A stretch of DNA of 64,000 bases, from positions 372,001 to 436,000 of the forward strand of contig NZ_SOAM01000003.1 of the NCBI RefSeq assembly GCF_004364555.1, in the 5' to 3' direction. Below, piece by piece: positions 40,384 to 47,678 of this stretch (position 1 is its first letter; each line of letters opens with the position of its first letter). Position numbers and translations under genes: made by a program. The DNA comes from Amnibacterium kyonggiense. GTDB taxonomy: Bacteria > Actinomycetota > Actinomycetes > Actinomycetales > Microbacteriaceae. The notes beneath the pieces were generated by a model, which was not told the DNA's origin, made no database searches, and was given only the letters and a program-made list of their open reading frames with translations.

Positions 40384-41480
40384 GCGCCGAGGCGGTCCGT
40401 GCGGCCGTCGGCGCGGTGCGGGATCCGGAGATCCGCCGGCCCCTGAGCGAGCTCGACATGCTCGACTCGGTGGAGGTCGCCGACGGGGTCGCCCGCGTCG
40501 CCCTGAGCCTCACCGTCGTCGGCTGCCCCGCTGCGGACCGGATCGAGCGGGACGTCCGGGACGCCGCGGCGCGCGTCGAGGGCGTGCGGACCGTCGAGGT
40601 CGAGCTCGGCGTGATGGCGCCGGCCCGGCGTGCCGCGCTGTCGGAGCGGCTCCGCGGCGAGCGCACCAGCCCGTTCGGCCCGGACTCGCTGACGCGCGTG
40701 ATCGCGGTGACGTCGGGCAAGGGCGGCGTCGGCAAGTCAACGGTGACCGCGAACCTGGCCGTGGCGCTCGCGGCCCGCGGTCTCGGCGTCGGCGTCCTCG
40801 ACGCGGACGTGCACGGGTTCTCGATCCCGGGGCTGCTCGGCATCGCGCCGGACACGAGCCCGGTCGATCTCGACGGCCTCATCGTCCCGCCGGTCGCCTT
40901 CGGCGTGAAGGCGATCTCGATCGGGATGTTCCTGCCGCCGGGCGAGCGCGACGGCGCGGTCGCGTGGCGCGGACCGATGCTGCATCGCACGCTGAACCAG
41001 TTCCTGACCGACGTGCACTACGGCGCGATCGACGTGCTCCTGGTCGACACCCCGCCCGGCACGGGCGACGTCGCGATCTCCCTCGGCCAGCTGCTGCCGA
41101 ACGCGGAGGTGCTCGTGGTGACGACGCCGCAGCCGGCGGCCGCCGATGTGGCGGTGCGGTCCGGCCTCGTGGCGCGGAAGCTCGGGCAGCGCCTGATCGG
41201 CGTCGTCGAGACCATGGCGCCCGCCACGCTCCCGGACGGCTCGCTGCTCGACCTGTTCGGCTCCGGCGGCGGCGCGGCCGTCGCACAGCGGCTCGACGTG
41301 CCGCTGCTCGCCTCGGTGCCGCTCTCCGCGGCGCTGCGCCGCGCGGGCGACGCCGGAGCCCCGGTGGTGTCCGCGTCCGACGCCGATCCGGCGGCGGCGG
41401 CGCTCGACGCGCTCGCCGCCGCGGTCGGCGGGATGGGGCGCGGGCTCGGCGGCAGGCGACTGCCGGTCGGCCCCGCCTGA
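40380..41480 (+). CDS. mrp: Mrp/NBP35-type Fe-S cluster carrier ATPase
   Basis: The 366-aa protein has an N-terminal MIP18/DUF59 domain (about 3-85, containing LTVVGCPAADRI) and a ParA-like P-loop domain with deviant Walker A TSGKGGVGKST (K119), VGVLDADVHGFSIP and the switch DTPPGTGD. Mrp proteins bind and transfer [4Fe-4S] clusters. The C-terminal CxxC common in family members is not seen. The start GTG is 4-bp coupled to the DUF1003 stop; the longer frame is rejected for lack of conservation. Confidence 0.9.
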   Translation: MSAEAVRAAVGAVRDPEIRRPLSELDMLDSVEVADGVARVALSLTVVGCPAADRIERDVRDAAARVEGVRTVEVELGVMAPARRAALSERLRGERTSPFGPDSLTRVIAVTSGKGGVGKSTVTANLAVALAARGLGVGVLDADVHGFSIPGLLGIAPDTSPVDLDGLIVPPVAFGVKAISIGMFLPPGERDGAVAWRGPMLHRTLNQFLTDVHYGAIDVLLVDTPPGTGDVAISLGQLLPNAEVLVVTTPQPAAADVAVRSGLVARKLGQRLIGVVETMAPATLPDGSLLDLFGSGGGAAVAQRLDVPLLASVPLSAALRRAGDAGAPVVSASDADPAAAALDALAAAVGGMGRGLGGRRLPVGPA

Positions 41481-41487
41481 CGGCGCG

Positions 41488-41598
41488 CTAGGGGCGCCGG
41501 GTCGGAATCGCGCGGTAGCCGTCCGTGCGCACGGCGACGGCGGTGGCGACGATGCCCCACGCGCTGAGCAGCGCGAGGACGACGAGCAGGGCGGTCAT
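41488..41598 (-). CDS. 36-aa single-pass membrane micro-protein
   Basis: The ORF encodes MTALLVVLALLSAWGIVATA followed by VAVRTDGYRAIPTRRP. It has one transmembrane helix (2-23) and a basic tail ending in P-T-R-R-P. The ATG is preceded by AGAAGAAGG at a workable distance. It lies 32 nt after the stop of another micro-ORF read in the same direction, facing away from the LysR gene. I recall similar short D-G-Y-R-x-(I/V)-P-T-R peptides in related actinobacteria, which supports a real gene. Function is unknown. Confidence 0.7.
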   Translation of the reverse strand: MTALLVVLALLSAWGIVATAVAVRTDGYRAIPTRRP

Positions 41599-41630
41599 GA
41601 TGGCGGGCCTTCTTCTCGGTGTCGGGCGGG

Positions 41631-41729
41631 TCAGAAGCGGGTGCTGAACGCGGCGTCCTCGAGGAACGGCGCGGTGTGGGCGTCGAGCTGCAGCGACAGC
41701 GCCGCGGACTCGAGCAGATCGTGGGACAT
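41631..41729 (-). CDS. 32-aa micro-ORF divergent to the LysR regulator
   Basis: The ORF encodes MSHDLLESAALSLQLDAHTA followed by PFLEDAAFSTRF. It is hydrophilic and acidic, with no membrane segment or Cys. GGAG lies 6 nt before the ATG (GGAGTTCCCC). It is the first gene after the AT-rich operator region shared with the divergent LysR gene and is followed by the 36-aa membrane peptide, so the two probably form a small operon under that regulator. The short length means chance cannot be excluded. Confidence 0.5.
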   Translation of the reverse strand: MSHDLLESAALSLQLDAHTAPFLEDAAFSTRF

Positions 41730-41772
41730 GGGGAACTCCAGTGCTGCAGGTGGGAGCCGGTCGACTCCCTGC

Positions 41773-41831
41773 TGACAGTGAACCGTTCGTGACAGTAAAG
41801 AACAAGCGAATTGTTCTGCACTTCGTGTGCA
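41773..41831. promoter_or_regulatory. Probable LysR operator region
   Basis: An unusually AT-rich stretch holds three elements: a direct repeat TGACAGTRAA (41773-41782 and 41790-41799), a 7-bp inverted repeat AGAACAA/TTGTTCT with a 5-nt spacer (41799-41817) and a TGCAC/GTGCA inverted repeat (41817-41831). Such dyads between divergent genes are typical LysR-type sites. Confidence 0.6.
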
Positions 41832-41849
41832 GTTCTGCTTCACGATCTA

Positions 41850-41855
41850 TACGCT
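41850..41855 (+). promoter_or_regulatory. Leaderless-type -10 (TACGCT)
   Basis: TACGCT lies 7 nt upstream of the LysR ATG at 41863. Confidence 0.6.
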
Positions 41856-41862
41856 GCTCCCC

Positions 41863-42762
41863 ATGGACATCGGGCGCCTCGAGGTGCTGCGCGAGCTGCG
41901 GCTGCGCGGCTCCGTCACGGCCGTCGCTCGCGCGACGCACCGCACGCCCTCCGCGGTCTCGCAGCAGCTGAAGACGCTGGAGCGGGAGGTCGGCGCACCG
42001 CTGACCGAGCGGGAGGGCCGCGGTCTCGTGCTCACGCCCGCCGGCGACGCGCTCGCGCAGGCCGCTGCCGACGTGGTCGTCGCCATGGCCCGAGCGGAGG
42101 AGACGTGGCGCAGCTACCTCGCCGGGCCCGAAGGCCGCGTCGATCTGGCGACCTTCCCGACCGCGGGTCGCATGTTCCTCCCCGGGCTGCTGCTCGCGGC
42201 GAGGGCGACCCCGGGCCTCGAGGTCATGGCGGCGGACGTCGACCCGGTGCACGCCGACTTCGCGGCGATCGTGCCCGACTTCGACGTGGTGCTCGCGCAC
42301 TCCGTCGGGCCGGCTCCCTCCTGGGACGACCGGGACCTGATCCAGGTGCACCTCGTCGACGAACCCCTCGATGTCGCGCTCCCCGTCGGCCACCCGCTCG
42401 CCGATCGCGACGCGGTGACCCCGGCGGAGATCGCGCAGGAGCCCTGGATCGGGGTGCCGGACGACTTCCCCTACGAGCGCCTGCACCAGGAGATCGAGCG
42501 CGTGGCGGGCACCGTGCTCCGCATCGTCCAGCGCTTCTCCGACACGCGCGTCACCGAGTCGCTCGTCGCGGCGGGCCTCGGGCTCGCCGTCCTCCCCCGC
42601 TTCACCTCCGGAGCGGAGGGCTCCGGCGTCGTGCTGCGACCGCTCGCGCAGCTCGCGCCGACCCGGCGGATCGCGGCACTGCTGCGGCGCGAGACCGCGG
42701 AGCGGCCGAGCGTCCGCCTGGTCCTCGACCACCTCCGGTCGATCGCCGCGGACCTCGGCTGA
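41863..42762 (+). CDS. LysR-family transcriptional regulator
   Basis: The 299-aa protein has an N-terminal winged helix (LEVLRELRLRGSVTAVARAT, then TPSAVSQQLKTLEREVGAPL), a linker helix and a type 2 periplasmic-binding-like effector domain with the usual VDEPLDVALPVGHPLADRD and LVAAGLGLAVLPRF segments. It likely controls its own gene and the divergent micro-ORF pair through the dyads in between. The effector is unknown. The ATG at 41863 is preferred over an upstream in-frame ATG at 41827 because TACGCT lies 7 nt before it and conservation begins there. Confidence 0.9.
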   Translation: MDIGRLEVLRELRLRGSVTAVARATHRTPSAVSQQLKTLEREVGAPLTEREGRGLVLTPAGDALAQAAADVVVAMARAEETWRSYLAGPEGRVDLATFPTAGRMFLPGLLLAARATPGLEVMAADVDPVHADFAAIVPDFDVVLAHSVGPAPSWDDRDLIQVHLVDEPLDVALPVGHPLADRDAVTPAEIAQEPWIGVPDDFPYERLHQEIERVAGTVLRIVQRFSDTRVTESLVAAGLGLAVLPRFTSGAEGSGVVLRPLAQLAPTRRIAALLRRETAERPSVRLVLDHLRSIAADLG

Positions 42763-42776
42763 GGCGGTTCAGCCGA

Positions 42777-43148
42777 TCAGGTCGCCTCGTCGTCGAAGGC
42801 CGTGAGGTTGGTCCGCCGCCGAGCGCGCTGCACCACCGGCTCGGGCTCCGGCTCATCGTCCAGCGGGTCCGCCTCGGGCTCCGTCTCGCGGCGCCGGGGC
42901 TCCGGCGGCTCGAGGAGCGCATCGCGGATGATGCGACGCGGGTCGTACTGGCGCGGGTCGAGCTTGCGCCACTCCTCCTCGTCGAAGTCCGGGCCCAGCT
43001 CCTCGCGGACGCGGTCCTTCGCGTCGTCGAGCATGCCGCGCGCCGCGCGCACGAACCGGCCGAGCCGGGCGGCGTAGTCGGGGAGCTTCTCCGGTCCCAC
43101 GAGGAACAGCGCGAGGACCGCGATGAAGATGAGCTTCGACGGATCCAT
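42777..43148 (-). CDS. tatB: Sec-independent translocase subunit TatB
   Basis: The 123-aa protein starts with a short transmembrane helix (about 4-20, LIFIAVLALFLVGPEKLPDYAARLGRF): the Glu is placed as in TatB, followed by the F-x-x-x-G-P-E-K-L-P hinge, an amphipathic helix (GRFVRAARGMLDDAKDRV) and a charged acidic/basic tail. Together with TatA/TatC, encoded elsewhere, it exports folded twin-Arg proteins such as EfeB and the flavoenzyme in this window. The ATG at 43148 is 6 nt behind TACGCT. It lies between LysR and the O-methyltransferase, as in actinobacterial synteny. Confidence 0.88.
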   Translation of the reverse strand: MDPSKLIFIAVLALFLVGPEKLPDYAARLGRFVRAARGMLDDAKDRVREELGPDFDEEEWRKLDPRQYDPRRIIRDALLEPPEPRRRETEPEADPLDDEPEPEPVVQRARRRTNLTAFDDEAT

Positions 43149-43154
43149 CGCTGC

Positions 43155-43160
43155 AGCGTA
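43155..43160 (-). promoter_or_regulatory. Leaderless-type -10 (TACGCT)
   Basis: TACGCT lies 6 nt upstream of the tatB ATG. Confidence 0.6.
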
Positions 43161-43198
43161 GATCACCGGAGCGCCGGGGGACGGCAGCGCACTGCCCC

Positions 43199-43204
43199 TA
43201 GGGT
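43199..43204 (+). promoter_or_regulatory. Leaderless-type -10 (TAGGGT)
   Basis: TAGGGT lies 7 nt upstream of the ATG at 43212. Confidence 0.55.
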
Positions 43205-43211
43205 GGTGCGG

Positions 43212-43838
43212 ATGGTGGAGATCGCCGCCGACCGGGCCTTCGCGGACGCATTCGCGCCCGAGGACGAGGCGATCGACGCGGCTCGCGAGGCCGCTCACCA
43301 GTTCGGGATCGACACCGTGTCCCCCGCGGTCGGCGCGGCGCTCGCCCTGGCCGCCGCGAGCGGCCCGGCGTCGTCGATCATCGAGATCGGCACCGGCACC
43401 GGCGTGTCCGGGCTCTGGCTGCTGCGGGGCGCACCGGAGGCCGTCCTCACGTCGATCGACGTCGACCTCGACCTCCACCAGGTGGCGAGAACGATGTTCC
43501 AGGCCGCGGGGCACCCCGCGCGCCGGGTCCGGCTGATCACGGGATCCGCGGCCGACGTACTGCCGCGCATGAACGAGGAGGCGTACGACCTCGTCCTCGT
43601 CGACGCCGGCTGGTCGTCGGTGCTCGACGACGTCGAGCGCGCGCTCCGTCTCGCCCGGCCGGGCGGCTCGGTGCTCGTCCCCCGCGTGCTGCAGGGCGGC
43701 CGCACGGCCGATCCCGTGCGGCGCGACCCGGAGACGACGGCCTACCGGACGCTGCTGCGCGCCGCGCGGGAGCGCACGGACGTCGTCACAGGCCTGTCGA
43801 TCGTCGGCGACGGGCTGCTGCACCTCGTCCGGCGCTGA
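43212..43838 (+). CDS. O-methyltransferase (class I SAM, Rv1220c-like)
   Basis: The 208-aa protein carries the SAM-binding motif SIIEIGTGTGVSGLWLL (about 55-71), LTSIDVDLDLHQVARTMF, an acidic VLVDAGWSS and a C-terminal strand-rich part. It matches the caffeoyl-CoA O-methyltransferase-like family conserved next to tatB/sigE in actinobacteria. The substrate is unknown. The start MVEIAADRAF at 43212 is chosen by TAGGGT 7 nt upstream and by the family's N-terminal helix. A strong hairpin terminator follows the stop. Confidence 0.87.
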   Translation: MVEIAADRAFADAFAPEDEAIDAAREAAHQFGIDTVSPAVGAALALAAASGPASSIIEIGTGTGVSGLWLLRGAPEAVLTSIDVDLDLHQVARTMFQAAGHPARRVRLITGSAADVLPRMNEEAYDLVLVDAGWSSVLDDVERALRLARPGGSVLVPRVLQGGRTADPVRRDPETTAYRTLLRAARERTDVVTGLSIVGDGLLHLVRR

Positions 43839-43855
43839 CCGCCCGCACGGTGGAC

Positions 43856-43883
43856 GAGCGCGGGCGCCGAGGCGCCCGCGCTC
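43856..43883. terminator. Bidirectional hairpin, 13-bp perfect stem
   Basis: GAGCGCGGGCGCC (43856-43868) pairs with GGCGCCCGCGCTC (43871-43883). It lies between the convergent methyltransferase and DUF3117 genes. Confidence 0.8.
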
Positions 43884-43895
43884 ACCGAGAAGCGA

Positions 43896-44063
43896 TCAGC
43901 CGATCGCTGCCGACAGCGCGTCGCGCAGCTCGGTCGCCTCGGCGTCGTTGACGGAGACCACGAGGCGGCCACCGCCCTCGAGCGGGACGCGCACGATGAT
44001 GAGGCGACCCTCCTTGACGGCTTCCATGGGCCCGTCGCCCGTGCGGGGTTTCATCGCCGCCAT
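43896..44063 (-). CDS. DUF3117 protein (55 aa)
   Basis: The 55-aa protein reads MAAMKPRTGDGPMEAVKEGR, then LIIVRVPLEGGGRLVVSVND and AEATELRDALSAAIG. It is a highly conserved actinobacterial small protein of unknown function, predicted as a beta-hairpin plus helix. The ATG follows AGAGGAAGG at 8 nt spacing, and a GATAAT -10 lies about 35 nt upstream (44097-44102). In M. tuberculosis the equivalent (Rv1211) also sits near the dap and O-methyltransferase genes. Confidence 0.92.
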   Translation of the reverse strand: MAAMKPRTGDGPMEAVKEGRLIIVRVPLEGGGRLVVSVNDAEATELRDALSAAIG

Positions 44064-44096
44064 GCGAGACACCTTCCTCTGGTGAAGTGTTCAACC

Positions 44097-44102
44097 ATTA
44101 TC
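44097..44102 (-). promoter_or_regulatory. Strong -10 (GATAAT) for DUF3117
   Basis: GATAAT on the minus strand gives a leader of about 27 nt with a good SD (AGAGGAAGG). Confidence 0.6.
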
Positions 44103-44148
44103 CCACCCGGGACCGCCACTCCCAAACCGCGATCCCCCGACTCCCTGA

Positions 44149-45390
44149 TCAGGGCACGGTCCAGTAGTCCTCGACGGGCCCGTAGCAGACCCAGAGCCAG
44201 AGCCCCTGAAGCGCGAGCGACACCAGGAGGACGAGGACCCGAGCGGACGTCGCCCGGGGCGCGACCGCCCCGGCGAGCGGCGCCATCGGCATCAGCAGCC
44301 GGAAGACGCTCGACTGCGGGAAGAAGACCGCGAGCAGGTAGAGCGCGTAGGACGCGGCCCAGAGCCGGACGGTGATGCCGAGGCGGCGCGCCCACGGGGA
44401 GAGCAGCAGCGCGGCGAAGGCGCCCACGAGCAGCAGGACCACGACCGGGGCGACCCAGGCGGCTGGTCCGGACCCGAGCACCTTCGTCGCCCAGAAGTCC
44501 GCGGCGAACAGCCAGGGCTCGAAGAAGGTGATCGAGGAGTCGGGCATCCACAGCGCGCGCCAGGCGCTCTCGGTGGCGAAGTAGGCGTCCGGTCGGCCGG
44601 TGGCGAGCGCCGCGATCCAGCTCCAGGCGAAGCCGGCGATCGCGCAGACCGCGGCGAGCAGGATTCCCGCGAGCAGGTCGTCGCGGGCGAACGCGGGGCC
44701 GCCGCGCCTCGCCCGCACGACGCGCACGAGCACGTGGAGGCCGACCGCGAGCGCGAGCGCGAGGACGCCGGGCCGTGTGAACGCCAGCACCAGGGCGAGC
44801 GGGACGGCAGCGAGGTAGCGCCCGCGGTCGACCAGCAGCAGCGCGGCGAGCAGGAGCAGCAGCCCGAGCGACTCCGCGTACGTCGTCTGGAACATGAACG
44901 CGAGCGGCGAGCAGGAGAACAGGGCGGCGGCGAACACCGCGCGGTCGCGGCCGACGTGCGGGAGCAGCAGGGCGGCGAGGAGGACCGCCGCACCGCAGCC
45001 GGCGAGCACGCTCACCGCGAGCGCCGGGATCCGCCAGTCGACGACGCCGAGGCTGAGCGCCTTCGCGAGGTACGGGTAGACGGGCAGGAACGCCCACTGG
45101 TTCGTGTCGACGGCGCCGGAGGCGGTCAACGGCAACGTCGACGGGTACCCGTTCTCCGCGATGTACCAGTACCACTGGCCGTCCCACGCGCTGACCAGAT
45201 CGAGGAACGTCCCCCCGGGCTTCACCCGCGACCGCGGCGTCGCCTGCGACCAGACCCAGAGGAACAGCACGGTCGTGACGACTCGGGAGGCGCCGAAGAT
45301 CAGCAGGACGACGCCCCACCAGGGCAGGCGGGAGGCGGCCCGCGGCTCCGGCTTCGCCGTCGGCGCCGGAGCCGGCGCGGTGGAGGTCAC
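44149..45390 (-). CDS. PIG-V-like polytopic mannosyltransferase
   Basis: The 413-aa protein has about nine transmembrane helices and a GT-C-type outer loop. The loop after helix 1 holds WDGQWYWYIAENGY, resembling the WD-x-x-x-Y motif of PIG-V/GT76 mannosyltransferases that use polyprenyl-phosphate mannose, followed by NQWAFLPVYPYLAKAL. A likely role is in envelope glycoconjugate or lipoglycan assembly. The N-terminus is Pro/Ala-rich and cytosolic. The GTG start overlaps the dapE stop by 4 bp (GTGA), so expression is linked to dapE. The frame upstream of that GTG is antisense-like and rejected. Confidence 0.82.
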   Translation of the reverse strand: MTSTAPAPAPTAKPEPRAASRLPWWGVVLLIFGASRVVTTVLFLWVWSQATPRSRVKPGGTFLDLVSAWDGQWYWYIAENGYPSTLPLTASGAVDTNQWAFLPVYPYLAKALSLGVVDWRIPALAVSVLAGCGAAVLLAALLLPHVGRDRAVFAAALFSCSPLAFMFQTTYAESLGLLLLLAALLLVDRGRYLAAVPLALVLAFTRPGVLALALAVGLHVLVRVVRARRGGPAFARDDLLAGILLAAVCAIAGFAWSWIAALATGRPDAYFATESAWRALWMPDSSITFFEPWLFAADFWATKVLGSGPAAWVAPVVVLLLVGAFAALLLSPWARRLGITVRLWAASYALYLLAVFFPQSSVFRLLMPMAPLAGAVAPRATSARVLVLLVSLALQGLWLWVCYGPVEDYWTVP

Positions 45391-46463
45391 GCGCCGGTCA
45401 GCCACGCCCGCAGGCCCGCCTCGACGGCGTGGATCTGATCGACCGGGACGTACTCGTCGTCGGTGTGCGCCTTCAGCGGGTCGCCGGGGCCGTAGTTCAC
45501 GGCCGGGATCCTGAGCCCGGCGAAGCGGGCGACGTCCGTCCAGCCGTACTTCGGTCGCGGCTCGGCGCCGACGGCCTCCACGAACGCCTTCGCGATCGGG
45601 ACGTCGAGGCCCGGGCGGGCGCCGGCGGCGATGTCGACGATCCGGACGTCGAACCCGGCGAACACCTCCTCGATGTGCCGCACGGCCTCCTCCGGCGAGC
45701 GCGACGGCGCGAAGCGGTGGTTGACCTGCACGACGCACTCGTCCGGGATCACGTTGCCGGCGACGCCGCCGTGGATCGTGACCGCGTTGAGCCCCTCCCG
45801 GTACACGAGCCCGTCGACCTCCACCGAGCGGGGCTCGTACGCGGCGAGCCGGTCGAGGATCGGTGCGGCGAGGTGGATCGCGTTCACGCCGATCCAGCCG
45901 CGTGCGGAGTGGGCGCGCCTGCCGGAGGTGCGGATCTCGGCGCGGAGGTTGCCGTTGCAGCCGCCCTCGATGCCGGCGATGCTCGGCTCCCCCAGGATCG
46001 CGAAGTCGGCCTGCAGCTCCTCCGGGTGCTCCTGCAGCAGCCGGTTGAGGCCGTTCAGGTCCTCCCCGACCTCCTCGTGGTCGTACCAGATCCACGTCAC
46101 GTCGGGCAGCGGCTCGGCCAGCTCCGCGGCGAGCTTCAGCTGCACCGCGGTGCCGGCCTTCATGTCCGTCGTGCCGCGGCCGTAGAGCCGCCGTTCCCCG
46201 TCGACCTCCTCGAACCAGGTCGGGAGGTTGTCGTTCAGCGGCACCGTGTCGATGTGCCCCGCGATCGCGACGCGGATCGGCCGGCCGAGCTCGGTGCGCG
46301 CGACGATCGTGTCGCCGTAGCGGCGGACGGTGAGGTGCGGCACGGCGCGGATCGCGGCCTCGATCAGGTCCGCGAGGGGGCCCTCGTTCCCGGAGACGCT
46401 CTCCACGTCGCAGATCGCCTGCGTGAGCAGCACGGCATCGGCGGTCAGATCCAGGCCGGGCAC
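45387..46463 (-). CDS. dapE: Succinyl-diaminopimelate desuccinylase
   Basis: The 358-aa M20 metallopeptidase converts N-succinyl-LL-DAP to LL-DAP for lysine and peptidoglycan. Metal ligands and catalytic residues are visible: AGHIDTVPLND, GRGTTDMKAGTAV, YDHEEVGEDLNGL, LGEPSIAGIEGGC and the C-terminal AHTDDEYV. The start GTG at 46463 (VPGLDLTADAVLL) is chosen by TACGCT 6 nt upstream; the longer frame to 46673 is antisense to dapD. It is divergent from dapD, so the two consecutive-pathway enzymes share a 61-bp promoter region. Confidence 0.93.
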   Translation of the reverse strand: MPGLDLTADAVLLTQAICDVESVSGNEGPLADLIEAAIRAVPHLTVRRYGDTIVARTELGRPIRVAIAGHIDTVPLNDNLPTWFEEVDGERRLYGRGTTDMKAGTAVQLKLAAELAEPLPDVTWIWYDHEEVGEDLNGLNRLLQEHPEELQADFAILGEPSIAGIEGGCNGNLRAEIRTSGRRAHSARGWIGVNAIHLAAPILDRLAAYEPRSVEVDGLVYREGLNAVTIHGGVAGNVIPDECVVQVNHRFAPSRSPEEAVRHIEEVFAGFDVRIVDIAAGARPGLDVPIAKAFVEAVGAEPRPKYGWTDVARFAGLRIPAVNYGPGDPLKAHTDDEYVPVDQIHAVEAGLRAWLTGA

Positions 46464-46469
46464 CCGCCA

Positions 46470-46475
46470 AGCGTA
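46470..46475 (-). promoter_or_regulatory. Leaderless-type -10 (TACGCT) for dapE
   Basis: TACGCT lies 6 nt upstream of the dapE GTG. Confidence 0.6.
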
Positions 46476-46512
46476 GCGAGCGCGGCCGTCCGAGCCCGCT
46501 CGGCGCCCTGGA

Positions 46513-46518
46513 TAGCCT
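46513..46518 (+). promoter_or_regulatory. Leaderless-type -10 (TAGCCT) for dapD
   Basis: TAGCCT lies 6 nt upstream of the dapD ATG at 46525. Confidence 0.6.
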
Positions 46519-46524
46519 GGTCGG

Positions 46525-47460
46525 ATGAGCGATCCGCAGCGGACCGGCTGGGGCCACGGCCTCGCGACCAGGACGAAGGACGGCACGGTCCTCGACGTGT
46601 GGTTCCCCTCCCCCGCGCTCGGCGCCGCCCCGGAGGCGGACCCGCCCCGCGCGCTCGAGGCCGAGGAGCACATCGACGAGCTGCGCCGCGTGCGGATCGA
46701 GGCCGTGACGGTCGAGGCGGCGCTCGACGAGCCGGTCGTGTCGACCGCCGACGCCTACCTGCGCCTGCACCTCCTGTCGCACCTCGTCGTCGCGCCGAAC
46801 ACGGTCTCGCTCGAAGGGCTGATGGCGCACCTGCCGATCAGCGCGTGGACCCCGCGCGGGCCGATGCTGCCCGTCGACGCGCAGCGACGCCTGCCCGCGC
46901 TGCGGCGGGCCGGCCTCGAGGTGATCGGCCTCGACCGCTTCCCGCGTCTCACCGACTACGTCCTCCCGGACCGCGTGCGGATCGCGGACGCCGGGCGCGT
47001 GCGCCTCGGCGCGCACCTCGCGCCGGGCACGGTCGTGATGCACGCGGGCTTCGTCAACTTCAACGCGGGCACGCTCGGCACGTCCATGGTCGAGGGCCGC
47101 ATCAGCCAGGGCGTGGTCGTCGGCGACGGCTCGGACGTCGGCGGCGGCGCGTCGATCATGGGGACGCTCTCGGGCGGCGGGACGCAGCGGGTGTCGATCG
47201 GGCGGCGCAGCCTCCTCGGCGCGAACTCCGGCCTCGGCATCGCGATCGGCGACGACTGCGTCGTGGAGGCGGGCCTCTACGTGACGGCGGGCACGAAGCT
47301 GACGCTCCGCGTCCCGGGCCAGGAGCCGCGGACGGTGAAGGCCGTCGAGCTCTCGGGCCAGGACGCGTGGCTGTTCCGCCGGAACAGCGTGACGGGCGAG
47401 GTGGAGGCGGTCCCCCGCACGGGCCCGGGCATCGCCCTGAACCCGACCCTCCACGCCTGA
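46525..47460 (+). CDS. dapD: Tetrahydrodipicolinate N-succinyltransferase
   Basis: The 311-aa enzyme succinylates tetrahydrodipicolinate in the succinylase branch of DAP synthesis. It has an actinobacterial-type N-terminal domain (MSDPQRTGWGHGLATRTKDG) and a left-handed beta-helix of hexapeptide repeats (VRIADAGRVRLGAHLAPGTV, IMGTLSGGGTQRVSIGRRSL, LGIAIGDDCVVEAGLYVTAG) with MHAGFVNFNAGT. It partners with dapE, which is transcribed divergently. Expression is probably leaderless. Confidence 0.94.
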   Translation: MSDPQRTGWGHGLATRTKDGTVLDVWFPSPALGAAPEADPPRALEAEEHIDELRRVRIEAVTVEAALDEPVVSTADAYLRLHLLSHLVVAPNTVSLEGLMAHLPISAWTPRGPMLPVDAQRRLPALRRAGLEVIGLDRFPRLTDYVLPDRVRIADAGRVRLGAHLAPGTVVMHAGFVNFNAGTLGTSMVEGRISQGVVVGDGSDVGGGASIMGTLSGGGTQRVSIGRRSLLGANSGLGIAIGDDCVVEAGLYVTAGTKLTLRVPGQEPRTVKAVELSGQDAWLFRRNSVTGEVEAVPRTGPGIALNPTLHA

Positions 47461-47494
47461 CCTCCCGCCCGACCGGCCCCGGAACACCGTTCCC

Positions 47495-47550
47495 GGGCGT
47501 GATCTCGCAGCCCGGGCCACGACAGACGCCCGTCTGGCGAGATCACACCC
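47495..47550. repeat. Palindromic repeat B1 (left of nuclease gene B)
   Basis: Arms GGGCGTGATCTCGC (47495-47508) and GCGAGATCACACCC (47537-47550) pair at 13 of 14 positions. An inner CGGGC/GCCCG stem is also present. It is related to repeat B2 downstream of the same gene. Confidence 0.75.
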
Positions 47551-47601
47551 GCGCGACGGCCGAACTCCGCGCGGCACGAGCCCGCCGCGCGCCCCACGCC
47601 C

Positions 47602-47611
47602 CCTCCACAGG
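47602..47611 (+). promoter_or_regulatory. CCTCCACAGG motif upstream of nuclease gene B
   Basis: The same ten bases occur upstream of gene A (36638-36647). Here they lie 67 nt before the ATG. Function is unknown. Confidence 0.35.
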
Positions 47612-47678
47612 GCCGATGTCGGCGCCGGAGCACTGATCGCGCCCGGCCGCAGGGCGGCTCGGCCCGAGGATCGCCGTC

